NCBI GenBank assembly: GCA_029449235.1
Contig: JANATG010000011.1
Coordinates: 1,270,001-1,334,000, forward strand
Direction of reading: 5' to 3'
Origin: Linnemannia schmuckeri
Taxonomy: Eukaryota > Mortierellomycota > Mortierellomycetes > Mortierellales > Mortierellaceae
Length of the DNA stretch: 64,000 bases
Positions 22,963-35,204 of this stretch are shown piece after piece. The translations under genes were made by a program, and so were the position numbers. Each line of letters opens with the position of its first letter. Positions within the stretch are counted from its first letter, which is position 1. The notes below the pieces were generated by a model. The model had not been told where the DNA came from, did no database searches, and saw nothing but the letters and a program-made list of their open reading frames with translations.

Positions 22963-25900
22963 CTAAGATTTGAGGACGTAAATCTTATCGGTGTCCTTGA
23001 TGATGATTCCTGGTAATGGGTTGCTAAAGACGAACGGCATGGCGTTGTTCAATTCGCGGTCTGGTGCACGGTACAAACCCAAAGGGATGATTCCATAAAG
23101 CAAGGCCAGTCCCTGGAACAACCTCAAGAATGATTTTCCCTATTGGAAAAGAAAAAAAAAGTGGTTTATATTGGTTAGATGTTTTATGTTCAGCGTCGTT
23201 CTACAATTACAGCAACGAGAAAGAACAAAAAAAAAAACGCGATCTAATTCCTATTTGGAAAAAGCGGAAGACGTAACAACGTACGATGTACTCGTTAGGG
23301 GCGTCAATAAGACAGATATTGGAACAATCAATCCCTAACATCTGGTCAAGCTCAATCGCCTGTTTGAACCGGACCCCACAGCAGAGTTTAATTAGATCCA
23401 GGATATGAGTTTTTGAATAGGCCTGGAAGAGGATGTTGTCGAGGAGGGACGAAACCAGGACTTGGCCGCTAGCAAAGATGGGCGTCATCCAGAAGCCGCC
23501 GTTGCTTGATCCGACACCGATGCGGCTTATGTTTGTGATTGTTTTGTTGTTGGTGTTGTTGATGTTGGCTAGGTTGCGCATGTTGAGGAAGCGGATATTG
23601 CTTCTTTCGGCTATTGTTTTTTGGTGGAGGTGAACGTGAGTTGAGTTGAGTAAGATGAAACACTAAGCTTCTTTCAGTGATGATTTTTGGTGGCGTTAAA
23701 AACGGAAAATAAAATAAAATAAAAACTTACAGATGTCGACGACGATATGCTGGCAACCGAGAAGACCGCGTTGACGGAGGGTCTGGTAGACCATGTGGTG
23801 GGCCATGATAGCAGTACTGTCTGCAAACTCATCGCGGTCTAATCCTTCGACGGAATGAGACATGATCACAATGCTGGATGCTCCCAAGATGCCCGCCCTC
23901 ACCAAGTCGCGCTGGTGCCGACAGTTGCCCTAGAAAATATTCGTGAAAAGTAGGAATAGCGACATTGTGAGTATGAAGGAAGAAGTTTAGGATGTGACAA
24001 AAGAGCGAAGGTAAGAAATGAAAGAGCGCAATGAAACTTACAGAAACCCAGTAGACACGAGGGAAGGATAGGATAGCATCCCAGTAGCCGCCGCTGCACC
24101 TTTCGTAAGAACCTTCCACAACGCCGGGTCCTCCTGTACCACCGCCAACAGGCATACCTGCACTGTCACCAGGGACATCAGCCTCTCCCATTTCGCCAAG
24201 GATACTTGTATCCGACGTAAACGTCTCCATGGGGTTCTTGGTCAACACAACAATCGTCTTCAGATCCTCGCGACTGATCTGGGCCAACCTCAGAGTTGCT
24301 AAGAAGCGGTACAAGTTCTCGCCAGCATCCGCACAGATGACGATATGGTTTTTGAGACTCGACAGGTCGCCCTTAATGAGGGGCTTGATTGAATCGGGGG
24401 GGTTGATCAGGAGGTGGCAGAGGGGAAGGTCCTTTGTTTCGGAACGTGTGACAGAGGTCTGTCCGATGTAAGTTGATTCGTCCAGAGTTTGGAACGAGCC
24501 TTGGATGGACGCCCGTTGGGTGAAACTAGAGGGGAGACTTCCTGATAGGGTTGTGGATGAAGGGCGGTTGGAGGACGATGAGGCCATAGAGAACTGGAGG
24601 ACTCGTTTCTCGTCCATGCCGCTGGAGTTGTTGTGGTGGAACTCTGATACGATTGTTGGGATTGTGGTGATTTCTGGAGGAGTGGTTGGTGATTGGTTCG
24701 TGTTGTCTGTCAATGGGTTCAGTGGGCTGATGGATCCATCCAACTGAATCATTCCTGTAATGCCTTGTCCTTGGATTCTGGCTTCCTCGGCCGCAGCGGC
24801 TGCAGCATTACGGTCATAAGTGGAAGGATAGAGTTCGTTCCCCAATGGAGAGGGCGAAGTCAAGAACTGTACCGAACGACCAGTGCTAGTACCATCACCG
24901 CCGCCATGGTCACCCCGACCTCCTTCACTACGTCGATTAGTCTGAGCAGGACTGGACGACGACGACGTCCAATTCCTTGCGTCCGAAAGCGGGATCTCTT
25001 CTGTTCCGGAGACTCCAGTCCTGGTAATGAGTTCCTCTCGTGCAAGTGCTCCCATGAAATGATCTCGGTTCAGGACACGTCCTTTGACCCTGTCACTGTG
25101 GCGACTCCGACTGCTCTGGAGACTGAGCCCGCTTTGCCGACTTTTCATCCTCTGGAGACTGATGCTATCGCTTACCATCGAGTCGTCGTCATCATCATCG
25201 TCATCGTACAGGGCCACATTCCAGGCAGGCCGCGCTTTCTTGAGCCCTCCACTCCTGGAGCGGAAACTAGACGCGGGACGACTTGGTGGGGTATGGTTTG
25301 GAGGTGGTGAACCTAGTCCAACCCCAGCGGCAATAGCGGTCGCAGTGACTGTCGAGGACCACTTCTCAGACATCAAGTAATCCTGACTCTGGTTGTGATT
25401 GTTGTGGGTGTTGTCATGCATCGTAACCTTCATAGTTTCGTCCGCCTGCTTGGCCCGTTTGCCCTTCCGATGCTCAGCCCTCCTCTTGGCAGCCTCGCGT
25501 GCGTCGGCTCTAGAATCCCGCAGATTGTAGTACATATCCATCGCATAGGCAAAGTCCAAGCGCGATCCATCCAAATGGCCCTTCTCATCCTTAACAAGTC
25601 GTTCATACTGGTCGACCGTAAACTTGTTAATCGATTCAATATCATAGGGTGATTGAGCGATATAAACAAGCTGATCGTATTTCCCGAGTCGATAACTGTT
25701 TCCGGGGTTGAGCGTCAGATGGTACTGTCCACTAGCACATCCCTTGTCCGGATCGTACAATCCACGGCCCGGCGACCTAGATCGCCCATTGTTCCTTCCA
25801 CCATCGTCTCCACCAGCAACCCCGATATTACCATCACCACCATGGAAATGCGGGCCATCCCACTCCATTCCCGAATAAGACGTCGAGGGCTTCAAAAAGA

Positions 25901-28900
25901 TATCGACTCCGATCAAGATCGACTGGAACTCCTGAAAGACAAACCACGAAACTTGCGCAAATGTCCACCCAACAAAAACATCCGGAACCGGTCCAACATA
26001 AAGCTCATTTCCTGTCCCGTCACCGTACTGAGCCTGCCACCCATCATCATAGCTGTTCGAGGGCTCCGAGGGGTGAAGCAAGTTGAGGATCAAGGTTGTA
26101 GTCCCTCGGTGGCGACAGCTGTAAGCGAGCAAGAGCTGTTTGACGTCACTGATACACATAGTCTGTTCAACCATGCCCCACTGAAAAGTCTCTGTCTCTG
26201 GTAGCAAGTTATACGTAAAGACTCGGGTGTTGGGTGCGTAGAGGTGGAGTGACCATGCCAGTAGTGTCGTCATTGTGTCCTGGGATTCCAGTCCAGAGGT
26301 CGTCCGGTCAGGGATGATGAACACGCCTCCAGCGTCCTTGACTTGGCATCTCTTCAGGTCCGACTCATCCAGTCCGTTGCCTACAAGCATTGTGGTCCTG
26401 TTTTTGTTTGTTGGCATATCGAGAAGGGTCTTGACATCCTTTGACGGCTTGTTGCGAGACAAAAAGACCACCCTCACATCCGTATCCGAGAATTCCTATA
26501 GTTGGCGCAGCCAAGCAGGAAAGAAAAAATTAGTATGAATTCGCTGAAGAAATCCTAACGGCCGAGTGAACAAAGACAATAGCCAACCTTGTTGAAGAAC
26601 CCGCTAAGCATGTCGGCCACTCGTTTGGCGCTCTGGAAATCTCCAATCATGACCAGGTACTGCCGCATGACACCGTTGGCTGCTCGACTCTGAATATAAG
26701 ACCCGCCTCCCGATCGCGAAGACTTCAAGGTTTCAATAGTTCCAGCAATCAGTCCAGGCACGATCGAAAGCGCAACAATAATAAAAACCATGACAACGAT
26801 CCTGGCTTCGAGCGATTTGGGTGTGATATCTCCATATCCGACAGTCGATGCAGTGATGAGAATAAAGTAGAGCGCATCCCAAACTGTATGGGGTGTCTCT
26901 GTTTGGGGTGCGAACATGGTCTCGCAGTAGAGAAATGCCGCCACTCCGTTGTATAGGATTGCGATGAAGTACGCCACCAATCCGATCAACTTTGCTTTGA
27001 CCGGGTCGAACGGTTGATCTATAAATGACAGTAAATGGTCCACTGTCAATCGTTTGCTATCGGTTTTGTGAGCAACATCTTTGTATACCATCCTTACTAT
27101 TGTCCCCTTACCAGAAATTCCAATGTCGACACCGATACTCAGAGCTCGTTGCAGTCGCGAGATGACACTCCAGCTTCGAAGGAAATAAGGGACGTAGAGG
27201 AACTGTCCATAGGGTAAGAAAAGTCCTGAGAGCAAGAAGGGGATGGCAGTGACTGCGTCCAGTAGAGTTTGAAACGAAAAGATAAATCTTAGCCTACACA
27301 GACACAGTGGAGAAAAGTTAATAAATTAGATGGATCCTTCTATTGTTCTCCGAATAGACTTTTTTTTTATTTTGCCCCTGGTTGGCCCCTGACCCGCGAG
27401 GTTCTTCTCCGTATCACCTGTGCCGTAATGGATTCTCCAGTCCACCCCTTTTTTCATTTCATTTTGATCCTGTTCCTGAATCCTTGACTCACTTTCATGT
27501 ATAAAAATAATGAAAAAAGGACGGAACTTACTTGTGGTCGGCAAAGACAAAACGGATCAAGGCAGACATGAGGTTCCAGGAACTCATGGTCACAGCAATG
27601 ATCCACACAGGCCGGTGTCGAGGAACAAACAGCCATGGTGGGTTGGGGTAAGCTGGGTTATCATAACTGATCTGTTGGCGTTCCTCCACCAGCGACTGCG
27701 CGTCCACGAGGTACAGACAACAGAAGAGAACATCTACTACCAAATCCATCATGATCTGTCATCAAGAACCAAGAAGAAAAAAAATAGGGGTCAAGGGTGA
27801 CAAACTGGTCAAACAAAAGGAATATCTAGAAAAGTAACAAACATCATGTCGTACAGGAGACAGAGGAGACAAAGGGGTCATCTATCACGAGGCACGCTTT
27901 ACCAACAAGACAAACAACTTACAAAGAAGATGGTTCTAGCCTTGGAATTGAGAAGCGCCATCATCCTAGCCTTGTACACATCGTAATCAAGACTAAGCCG
28001 GATCGAGCTCACAAGGTTGCGGATATCACTGCTTTTCCTACTCCATGTTCATACAGTTGCAGAGAAACAGGTGCAAGCAGTGCGAAGGGGTCAGTCATTT
28101 CACTTTCGTGTCGAGTGAGAGAGAAAAAAAGGAATGGGGGTTCCTCGGTAACGGAGGGCATAGCTGCAACTCTCGTGCTTGATTGCGTATTACCTTTTTT
28201 CAGCGTATTGAAGTCGAAGGGTTGATCGAATGCCATTGTATGATGTGTCTTTCCTCTTGGTGATCAGCCGAATGGTCCCGTTCTTGCGCGTCTTCCTCGC
28301 AATTTGCATGTCCTCCATGCTGTCATTGTGAACGACATGATTGGTAATAGAGGAATGAAGGGTGAAGTAAGTTAGAAGGTCGGTCCGCAATTGCACAAGA
28401 ACGAGCAACAACACAAACAAGCAACTACAGCTCATTGACCGCCTGATCAACTATGGTCTGGGTAATGTGTTCGGATATTGCGATTTCCTCTCCCCTCCCT
28501 CTCCTCCCTCTCCGACCCTCGTACTCTTTACTATATTACAAGTTTCATTACCTGTTATCAAGTGAGTCCCAGATGAACCCATGCGATTTCTTTCGGTGGA
28601 TAGCGATATTATTAAAACGTTGGGACCAGGTCAGGGTTGTGGATCCATTGTATGTGCTGTCGCCATTCTCAAAGTCCTGGCCGTTGTTCTTTGAACGGTG
28701 GTCATTTCGGGTAGTGAGGGGCTGCTGTGTTGATGAACGGGACCAAGGCTTATTCCGGATTGGTGGCACATAAGGCTGTTGCTGTTCCTGCTGCTGTGAT
28801 TGTTGCTGTGCTTGTTCATGATATGGTAAGGTTGCATTCAAAGGCTGGGCTATTGAATGGGGTGGCTGTGGGGCTGGAAGTGTAATTGAGATTGAGGGAG

Positions 28901-29039
28901 GCTGCAGCGAGGTGCGGATAAGTGGAGGAGAAGGGGAAGAGGAAGAAGAAGGGGAAGAGGAAGAAGAAGGGGAAGAGGAAGAAGAAGGTGAATGAGGATT
29001 GCTAGGTTTGTCATTCCATGCGGAGGACGACGACGACAT
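22963..29039 (-). CDS. Slo/BK-type potassium channel with tandem RCK domains
   Basis: Membrane K+ channel gated through cytosolic RCK domains. Ten exons on the minus strand: 29039-28552, 28319-28194, 28028-27923, 27755-27532, 27293-27112, 27018-26588, 26495-24042, 23929-23731, 23610-23285, 23139-22963. They give 1570 residues and frame holds at all nine junctions. Residues 1-205 are disordered (Ser/Pro/Gln). Four helices S1-S4 lie in 206-376, and S4 has few arginines (FLRSWSVISRLQRAL). S5, pore and S6 lie in 376-465 with filter TVGYGD at 434-439. RCK1 covers about 515-800, then a linker of about 400 residues, then RCK2 about 1215-1560 ending in GLYRAPD-type sequence. A run of eight Asp (about 948-955) lies in the linker. 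No S0 helix is obvious. Ligand specificity (Ca, Na or other) cannot be told. Confidence 0.9.
28933..28986 (-). repeat. 18-bp tandem repeat in exon 1 of the K+ channel
   Basis: Three perfect copies of an 18-bp unit (plus strand GGGGAAGAGGAAGAAGAA) encode repeated SSSSSP on the minus strand. They lie in the disordered N-terminus and are a likely site of length variation. Confidence 0.9.
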
Positions 29040-30501
29040 GATGTCGTTGTTGATGTGGTTGAGCGAGGGCGAATGAGGAGCGAGGGAATTGTAGTCGGTT
29101 GGAGTGAGGGGTGAGCGAGGGTAAGTTGAGGAGGAGGAGGCCTAGGTGAAGGAGAGTGGAGTGGGAGACCGGTGGGGGGGGGGAGAGGGGACGAGAGCCG
29201 AGAGGAGAGGAGAGTGAAGGAGAAGAAGTGAAAGGAAGCGGAGAAGGAGAGGGAGAAGAAGAAGGAGCAGGGGAGACAAATAAGGTCGGGGGAAGAGGAG
29301 GGGGGAGAGGAGGGGGGAAGAGGAGGAGGAGTTTGACGACGATGAAGGTGCTCGGGGGAAAAGTGGAGGAGGAAGCTGCCTTCTTGTGGATCGTCGGTCG
29401 GACAAGCTGTGTGGTTGTCTATTTGTCTGTCAATAAATCAAAGCTAAAGTAGGAAAAATATAAAGAGGAAAAAGGTGCGTCATTGAGACACTTCCTCAGA
29501 AAGCACCAAGGAGGGGAAAAGGAAAGGAAGAACAGAGGAGAAGGAAAAAGAAAAAAAAAAAACACTCAGACAGACTAGCAACATCGTAGATACAAGTACA
29601 ACGGAAAACAGTGAGAACTAATAGAAAGACAGAAGACGTTCTATGCTGGTGGGGCTGATTGATGGACCGTTAGAACCGAGATGGAACAACCGATGGAAAG
29701 AGAGTAACGGTGGTCGAAATGATCAAGCTCGAGAATGCAAGGCGACAGATCGACTGAGAATGGAAGGGAAAATAGGTTCAAATGTGTAAGAAGAGTCAAC
29801 TGTGCAAGCGCTAATGGGTCAGTTGGACAGGATGGTAAGGTAAAGCAGGTTAGACTAGGAAGAACTAGAAAAGCGACAGGTAAGGAGCGAATAATGGACA
29901 AATACAAGCAGGTAATGCAGCATACCCATTGATGGAGTGGTCAAACCTAGCATGTTTGCGCAATATTCTCCACGCTAGCTTCTCAATGGCAGCCGCGAGA
30001 CAACAGGCATCACATTACTGACAGACAAAGAAAAGGACAAAAAGGAGGTTGTTTCCCCCCGATGAGACATGCTCGAAGCAGGCCCTGAACCAGACCGACT
30101 CGCTCTATCAAAGACGGGTAATAGCAGAAAATACATAAAAAAACGTCGAAGGATAGACTACGTGTGAATCTGGATCGTATAAACTGTTCATAAGCCCGTT
30201 AGACCTATTGGCCATCCCACTAGTTCCTCTTAGCACTCTCTTCTTTGATCCTCTCTTGCTTTTGCGTAACCATGCCGAAGTATGCAAAATGTGGCGAAGC
30301 AAGCGCCTGTATTTTTATGCGGTTTTGGTCCAATTTTATTTTATTTTATTTTTTCAGGGGAAAGGGATATCTACAACTTATGTTCAGGGGTAACGGGGCG
30401 ATGCATTGCGTGAAAAAAGGCGCATGCCAGAATAGAAAAAAGATAAATGTGGCAAGGAAAAAAAAAGAAAAAAAGGTTATCACTTCAAATAGTCAACGTT
30501 T
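29040..30501. other. K+ channel 5' region, purine-rich on the plus strand
   Basis: From 29110 to 29350 the plus strand is almost pure A/G, i.e. C/T-rich in the direction of the channel gene. This matches the pyrimidine-rich leaders of other genes here. From 29460 to 30501 I see no coding signal, only short A-rich and T-rich tracts (30330-30360 is a TTTTA repeat). Confidence 0.45.
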
Positions 30502-31231
30502 TTAAGCCTTGGGATAAGCCATCTGGATTTGAGCCTGAGTGTTGTACTCATGGTCATGCATGTGCTTGACCTCGCTAGTGTAGCGGCTAGCAACCCAGCC
30601 GCAGAGGGACATGATGATGGACTGCACGGCCAAGACGACGCCGGCTACGATGAGGGCGAGTCTGTAGCAGGTGTTGACATCGTCCTCGAGGGTCGAAGGA
30701 TTGTAGAGCGTGTTGTCGTTGATGATTGATGTGCGGCAGACATCACGGGCATTCTCCTTCTGGGAGGTGGCGAGGACGACGACGGTGATGATGTTGAGGA
30801 TGGTGACAATGATGGTTGTGGTCCACCAGAGGACGGAGAAGTTCTTGGCCAAGGGATAGACCTTGCACAACACACTCAGAATGCCGCTAAGACCCACTAG
30901 ACCGTAGACACCAGTAGCAACATATCCGGCGATCTTTGAAGTTTGATCTATTTACAAGTACGGTAGAGGAATAGTGAGGAAGATGATGATGTTTAACGTT
31001 GTGCCAATTGTTGGAATGGGATGATGAAAAGTAGCGAGCTAGGCAGCAAACGCAATGTCATGATTCACTTGGTTAGGTTGTTGTGGTTGTTTATGACTTA
31101 CCAGCATCAGCCACTCTCAAGACGGACCAGAGGTTGAGACCGCCAAGACCGAGAGCAATCAAGGAGATGATAAAGACTCCGAAGCGGAGGGGAATGCAGC
31201 AGCAGCAGTAGTCTCTGTGTTGAGGAGCCAT
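30502..31231 (-). CDS. Four-helix membrane protein with N-terminal CCCC motif (copy A)
   Basis: Product of unknown function. Splice model: 31231-31102 and 30947-30502, giving 191 residues. Four hydrophobic helices are visible: FGVFIISLIALGLGGLNLW (about 17-35), a helix around GYVATGVYGLVGLSGIL, LWWTTTIIVTILNIITVVV, and LALIVAGVVLAVQSIIMSL. The N-terminus MAPQHRDYCCCCIPLR has a Cys cluster typical of palmitoylation sites. The loop between helices 3 and 4 has two cysteines. The tail is short and cytosolic-like. It resembles LAPTM/MARVEL-like tetraspan families only in layout, and I do not assign one. The upstream region is rich in GTTGTT repeats. Confidence 0.75.
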
Positions 31232-33343
31232 TTGTATGTGTAAATGTGTGCGTGTATTTAGTGGATGTTGGTTTGTTAGAGAAGAGGGAGGTACTGGTTG
31301 TCCTTGTTGTTGTGTCTGAGCGGTTGATTGTTGTTGTTGTAGGACTGAGTGTTGTTGATGTTGTTGTTGTTGTTGTTATTGTTGTTGAAGGTGAGTGAGT
31401 GATAGCGGGTGGGCAGTTCTTCGGAAGAAGGTAGAAAAAAGAGCAGAGTAGAGTAGAGAAGAAAGATGAGGATAGTGAACACAAAAAAGAGAAGCGAGAA
31501 GCGGTGCCCTTTTATACAACTTTTTTATGATCCGTCGACTTTCTGTACCAAAGAGAAAAACCACCGTCTAACCCTCATAGGTTGTTCGTTCACTAGTAAA
31601 ACGACGTAGTACAGCAGGTGCTCCGCCCGCCTGGTATGTGTGTCACTCTCCTTTCTTTCTCCAGAGATACAATGATGAGAGAGTGTCTTTCTTTAGAAAA
31701 GTAGGAGAGAACGACGAGAGTAAACAGCAGAATAGCACTGCCCTATTTTTAGGCTGAAGTGGTGGAAGGGTCCTTTCCCCTCTGGATCAAATTCAGCCCT
31801 AGTAATGGTCGAGGCACACACTCACACCCACACACCCACCCACACTCCTTGCAAGTGTGGGCTGGAGTGGGTGAGGGGGTGTAAAGAATGAATGGCAGAT
31901 GGACAAAGGCAAAGGGAGTGCGGAGAATAGAGAGAACACTTTAAAAGACCACCTTTGTTCACTACATACATCCATCCATCCATATATATTTTTCCTCCTC
32001 CCTTCATCCCTAGCCCATACGATTCTTATTCAAAAAAGACAATAAGAATTGGCCTCGACCAAAAATCGTTCAAGAGTCGATTCAGGGAAGGGAAGGGATA
32101 AAAAGAAAAAATGGAAAAAAAAAGAGTTGGGCTGTGGGCTGTGCCACTCACGACAAACATGTTTACTTGCCTCCTCTTACGGAGTACAGCCCCATGGCCA
32201 CACTTGCAGCCCCTGTGTGTCTTCAACATGTACAACTCAGCACGGACTAAATATGCCGCGAACGACGGATAAGACAGAGGATACATCGTGGACTTGGTTC
32301 AACAGGCATTCCCTCTTCTCCTTTCCTCTCTCCTTCCCTTCCCTCTCCCTCTTCTTCTTTTGTCTATCTCATCGAAAGAGGTAGTGGAAAGGGCACTGCA
32401 TCAGATTTCAATTCAGGGCATGCATGGTCGGTGTCTCTATTCAACTTCCTCCTTCTTTTCTCCTTTCAACTATGCCACTGGCAGTGCAGGGAAGATATGC
32501 AATTGCGAGGCAAAAGAGAGGAAGACAAGTGGATAAACCGGGCTGGGGGAGAAAACAAAACAAAACAAAAAAACAAAAATGGATGGTAAGGATTGGCAAC
32601 AAATATATACGAAAGGAAAAAGTACAGAGAAAGAAAAACAAGGGAGATCAGGACCGCGTGGACACCGAGGAGTATTTTTCTGGGAAAGGCGTTAGAGCAT
32701 GGACATCGTTTTTTTAGCAGGTCAACCAAAACCAGATCATAAAATCGAAGCTTGCAGCACCTCCCTTCCCCTCTTGCGCTTTCAGTCTCGGAACTGTGTC
32801 CTTGACAAGCGTACTGTTTCTATGGCCGGTATCGTTCATCTGGTGAAAAGAGCGTTCTTGGTCGTAGTACTTGGGGGTTTTTTGTCTTTATGACGTTGAA
32901 CGATAGCTGACGTGTTTCGTGTCAAAGCCTAATGTTTTTACATCCCGCAACAAATAAAAAGTGCAATGGTCTCGAATTTTTTTCTGGCATTTTCTCCTGT
33001 CCAGGAATATTGCGAATGACGGAAAAACAGGCCGCCATGTCCTGAGATTTTTCACAATCAAATGAAATAACTACCAGAATGCATCATGGCATGTAGAAAG
33101 GAACGCCACTAGGGTCTATTAGTTCCTTTTCGCGTCCAGTCTGTTAGTCAATTTGGATTGCCAACATTTCGTCTTTTTAAACCCCTGCCCTTGTTCAAGG
33201 TTTTGGAAGTTTGGAGCTGAGAGCATACGATGATAAACGTTTTTTTTATTACGGTGACTGAGATACGTAGCAAAGTAGATAAAAGTTGTAAATAACATAG
33301 GAACAAAAAAAAGTACTACCTGCAAAAAGAGACCTAAAAAAAC
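31232..33343. other. Intergenic region between the two tetraspan genes
   Basis: No gene can be supported. It includes GTTGTT repeats (31321-31390), a C/A-rich CACACCCACAC tract (31816-31850), a CCATCCATCC repeat near 31970, and pyrimidine-rich tracts near 32305-32365. Short frames at 32049-32384 and 32699-32893 lack recognisable content. Confidence 0.4.
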
Positions 33344-34127
33344 CTAGGCTGCTTCCTCTTCAGGTTCATCGACAGACTTCAGTGCAGCTTTGATCGCGGC
33401 ATCCTGCTGGACCTCCCTCAAGAACCGTTGGTTGACCCACCCAATCAAACACATGATAATGAACTGTACTCCCAACACCACTGCAGAAATCACTACTACC
33501 GTCCTATAGCAGTTATAAATCTGCGAGGCCGAGACGTCCATCCCATCAGAGGAGGTTAAACTTTTCAGGCACTCGTATTCGATCTGCATACGGTCGTTCC
33601 TGGCGACGAGGTAGACGTTTCCGATCGATAGAGCTAGGACAACGAGGGTGAGCAGCCACCAGAGGTAGGTGTAGGTCTTTGTGATGAAGACGACCTTGGT
33701 AGCGGCGGAGACTAGGCCCAGGAGGGCGATGAGGACTTGGAGGCCAGCGGAGATGAAGATCACGTACTTAGCTACCTGGTCTCCTATTTTTGTAAAGAGA
33801 GAAAGAGCGTATGGAGGAATGTACAAAGAGGATTAATGAGCTACTTTACTACAGGGCTGTCGCCAACCGGTGTCCCAAAAACGAGATGAGACATAGAGAG
33901 GGATCTTAGACGAGGGAGCGAGATCATTTTCGCCAAGGATTTCATGTCTCAAGGAGAGTCCATGTTTTTTTTTTGTCGTATGTAAAGTGTACTGTACCTG
34001 TATTGTTGGCAGAATACTTCTGGTATGTAGTTGCGGCAATGATGCAGAGGTACACGATAGAGATGGTGACCACAGCCGGTCGGAGACGTATGCAGCAGCA
34101 ACAGAGATCACGGTCGGTTGGAGCCAT
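33344..34127 (-). CDS. Four-helix membrane protein with N-terminal CCCC motif (copy B)
   Basis: Paralogue of the gene at 30502-31231, on the same strand about 2.1 kb away. Splice model: 34127-33998 and 33783-33344, giving 189 residues. The first exon is exactly 130 bp in both copies and the intron falls in the same phase. The N-terminus MAPTDRDLCCCCIRLR aligns with copy A, as do the WW before helix 3 (YLWWLLTLVVLALSIGNVYLVA), the paired loop cysteines (YECLKS...IYNCYR), and the final helix followed by GWVNQRF (GWVASRY in copy A). The tail is acidic (DEPEEEAA), unlike copy A. Function is unknown. Tandem duplication with later divergence of the tail is the simplest reading. Confidence 0.75.
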
Positions 34128-35204
34128 TTGGTTTTGTGTATCTTGAAAATGATGGAGGTTGCTGAACGTGTGTTTTGGAGAGGCTGCCTGCGTTTGATCG
34201 TTTCGAGGAGTAGGTGTTGGTCGTTAAGAAAATGTACAATGACTGCGGTTGCTGCTAGCGTTCCGTTATCCTGGGAGTGAACTGGACTGGACTAGACTCG
34301 AGATTCCTGGTTGATGAAAAGAATGGACGAATATGCTCGAGACGGCTTGGTCGCTTGAAGAAGGACTTGTTGGGTGAGAATGGGAAACGAAGCAGGTTCG
34401 GACGGTGGGGAGGAGAAAACGGTCAAGAGCAGGCCATCACTTTTATATATCCATTCCTTTCTCCATCTCTCGCACCTTTTGTCACTCACTACTATTCCCT
34501 CTTTTCTTACCCTTGGATAGCGTCCAGAATGATCAGTGACAAGATAAATAAAGGGGAAGGAGGAGATACAGAAGAAAAGTGGGATGAGGTAGACAAACGT
34601 CAAAGGAGAACACGAACTTGCTGTTTTTGTGTTTTTTCTCCGTGTGCTTAGCAGTGGCAAGCCGGCACGTTGTTTTTGCTTGTTGAGGTCAGTGGTAAGG
34701 ATGGATCGCCCCCTTTCTCTTTCATGCTCTCCCTCTCGTTTTTGACCATATGACAAAGGGGGTTGTTGTTGACCTGACCACTTTTTTGTTGTCAGTTGTC
34801 GCTTTCGCGTCGCACCCCCCTTTTTTTGTAGAAGAGGGAGGGAGGCAACAGGACCTACAAGCATAAAGTTCAAACAAACAATTCAAAAAAATAGGGGGTG
34901 ATCATGGAGACATGCAAAATGCTTATTTTTTATTTGACCGAGCCACCAGATATCTGACTATGCTACATCAATCATGAGGAGTGAAAAAACACTTTTTTGT
35001 TATGTCTGTTGCTGTCATTATGAAGGAAGTCCTTGAAGGATGGTTTCACAGGCGAATAGAGGTTAGGAAAAACATAAGCAACAGACAATCCTCTAACGTC
35101 TGATCATGCCGGGGAGGAGAAGAGTGTACCGACTATGAAGCATGATAAAAAAGAGTACAATGCGTTGTATGTGTGTGGGTGTCTTGAATGTTGGTGCGCG
35201 TTGT
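34128..35204. other. Intergenic region, no gene seen
   Basis: Upstream region of copy B (34128-34450, with an oligo-pyrimidine stretch at 34440-34515) and a 3' flank of CPSF30. Frames at 34277-34873 are low complexity. Nothing else is supported. Confidence 0.4.

Noticed and set aside
31107..31484. Ser/Thr/Asn-rich minus-strand frame upstream of tetraspan copy A
   Set aside because: It reads through the GTTGTT repeats and overlaps exon 1 of the supported gene in a different frame.
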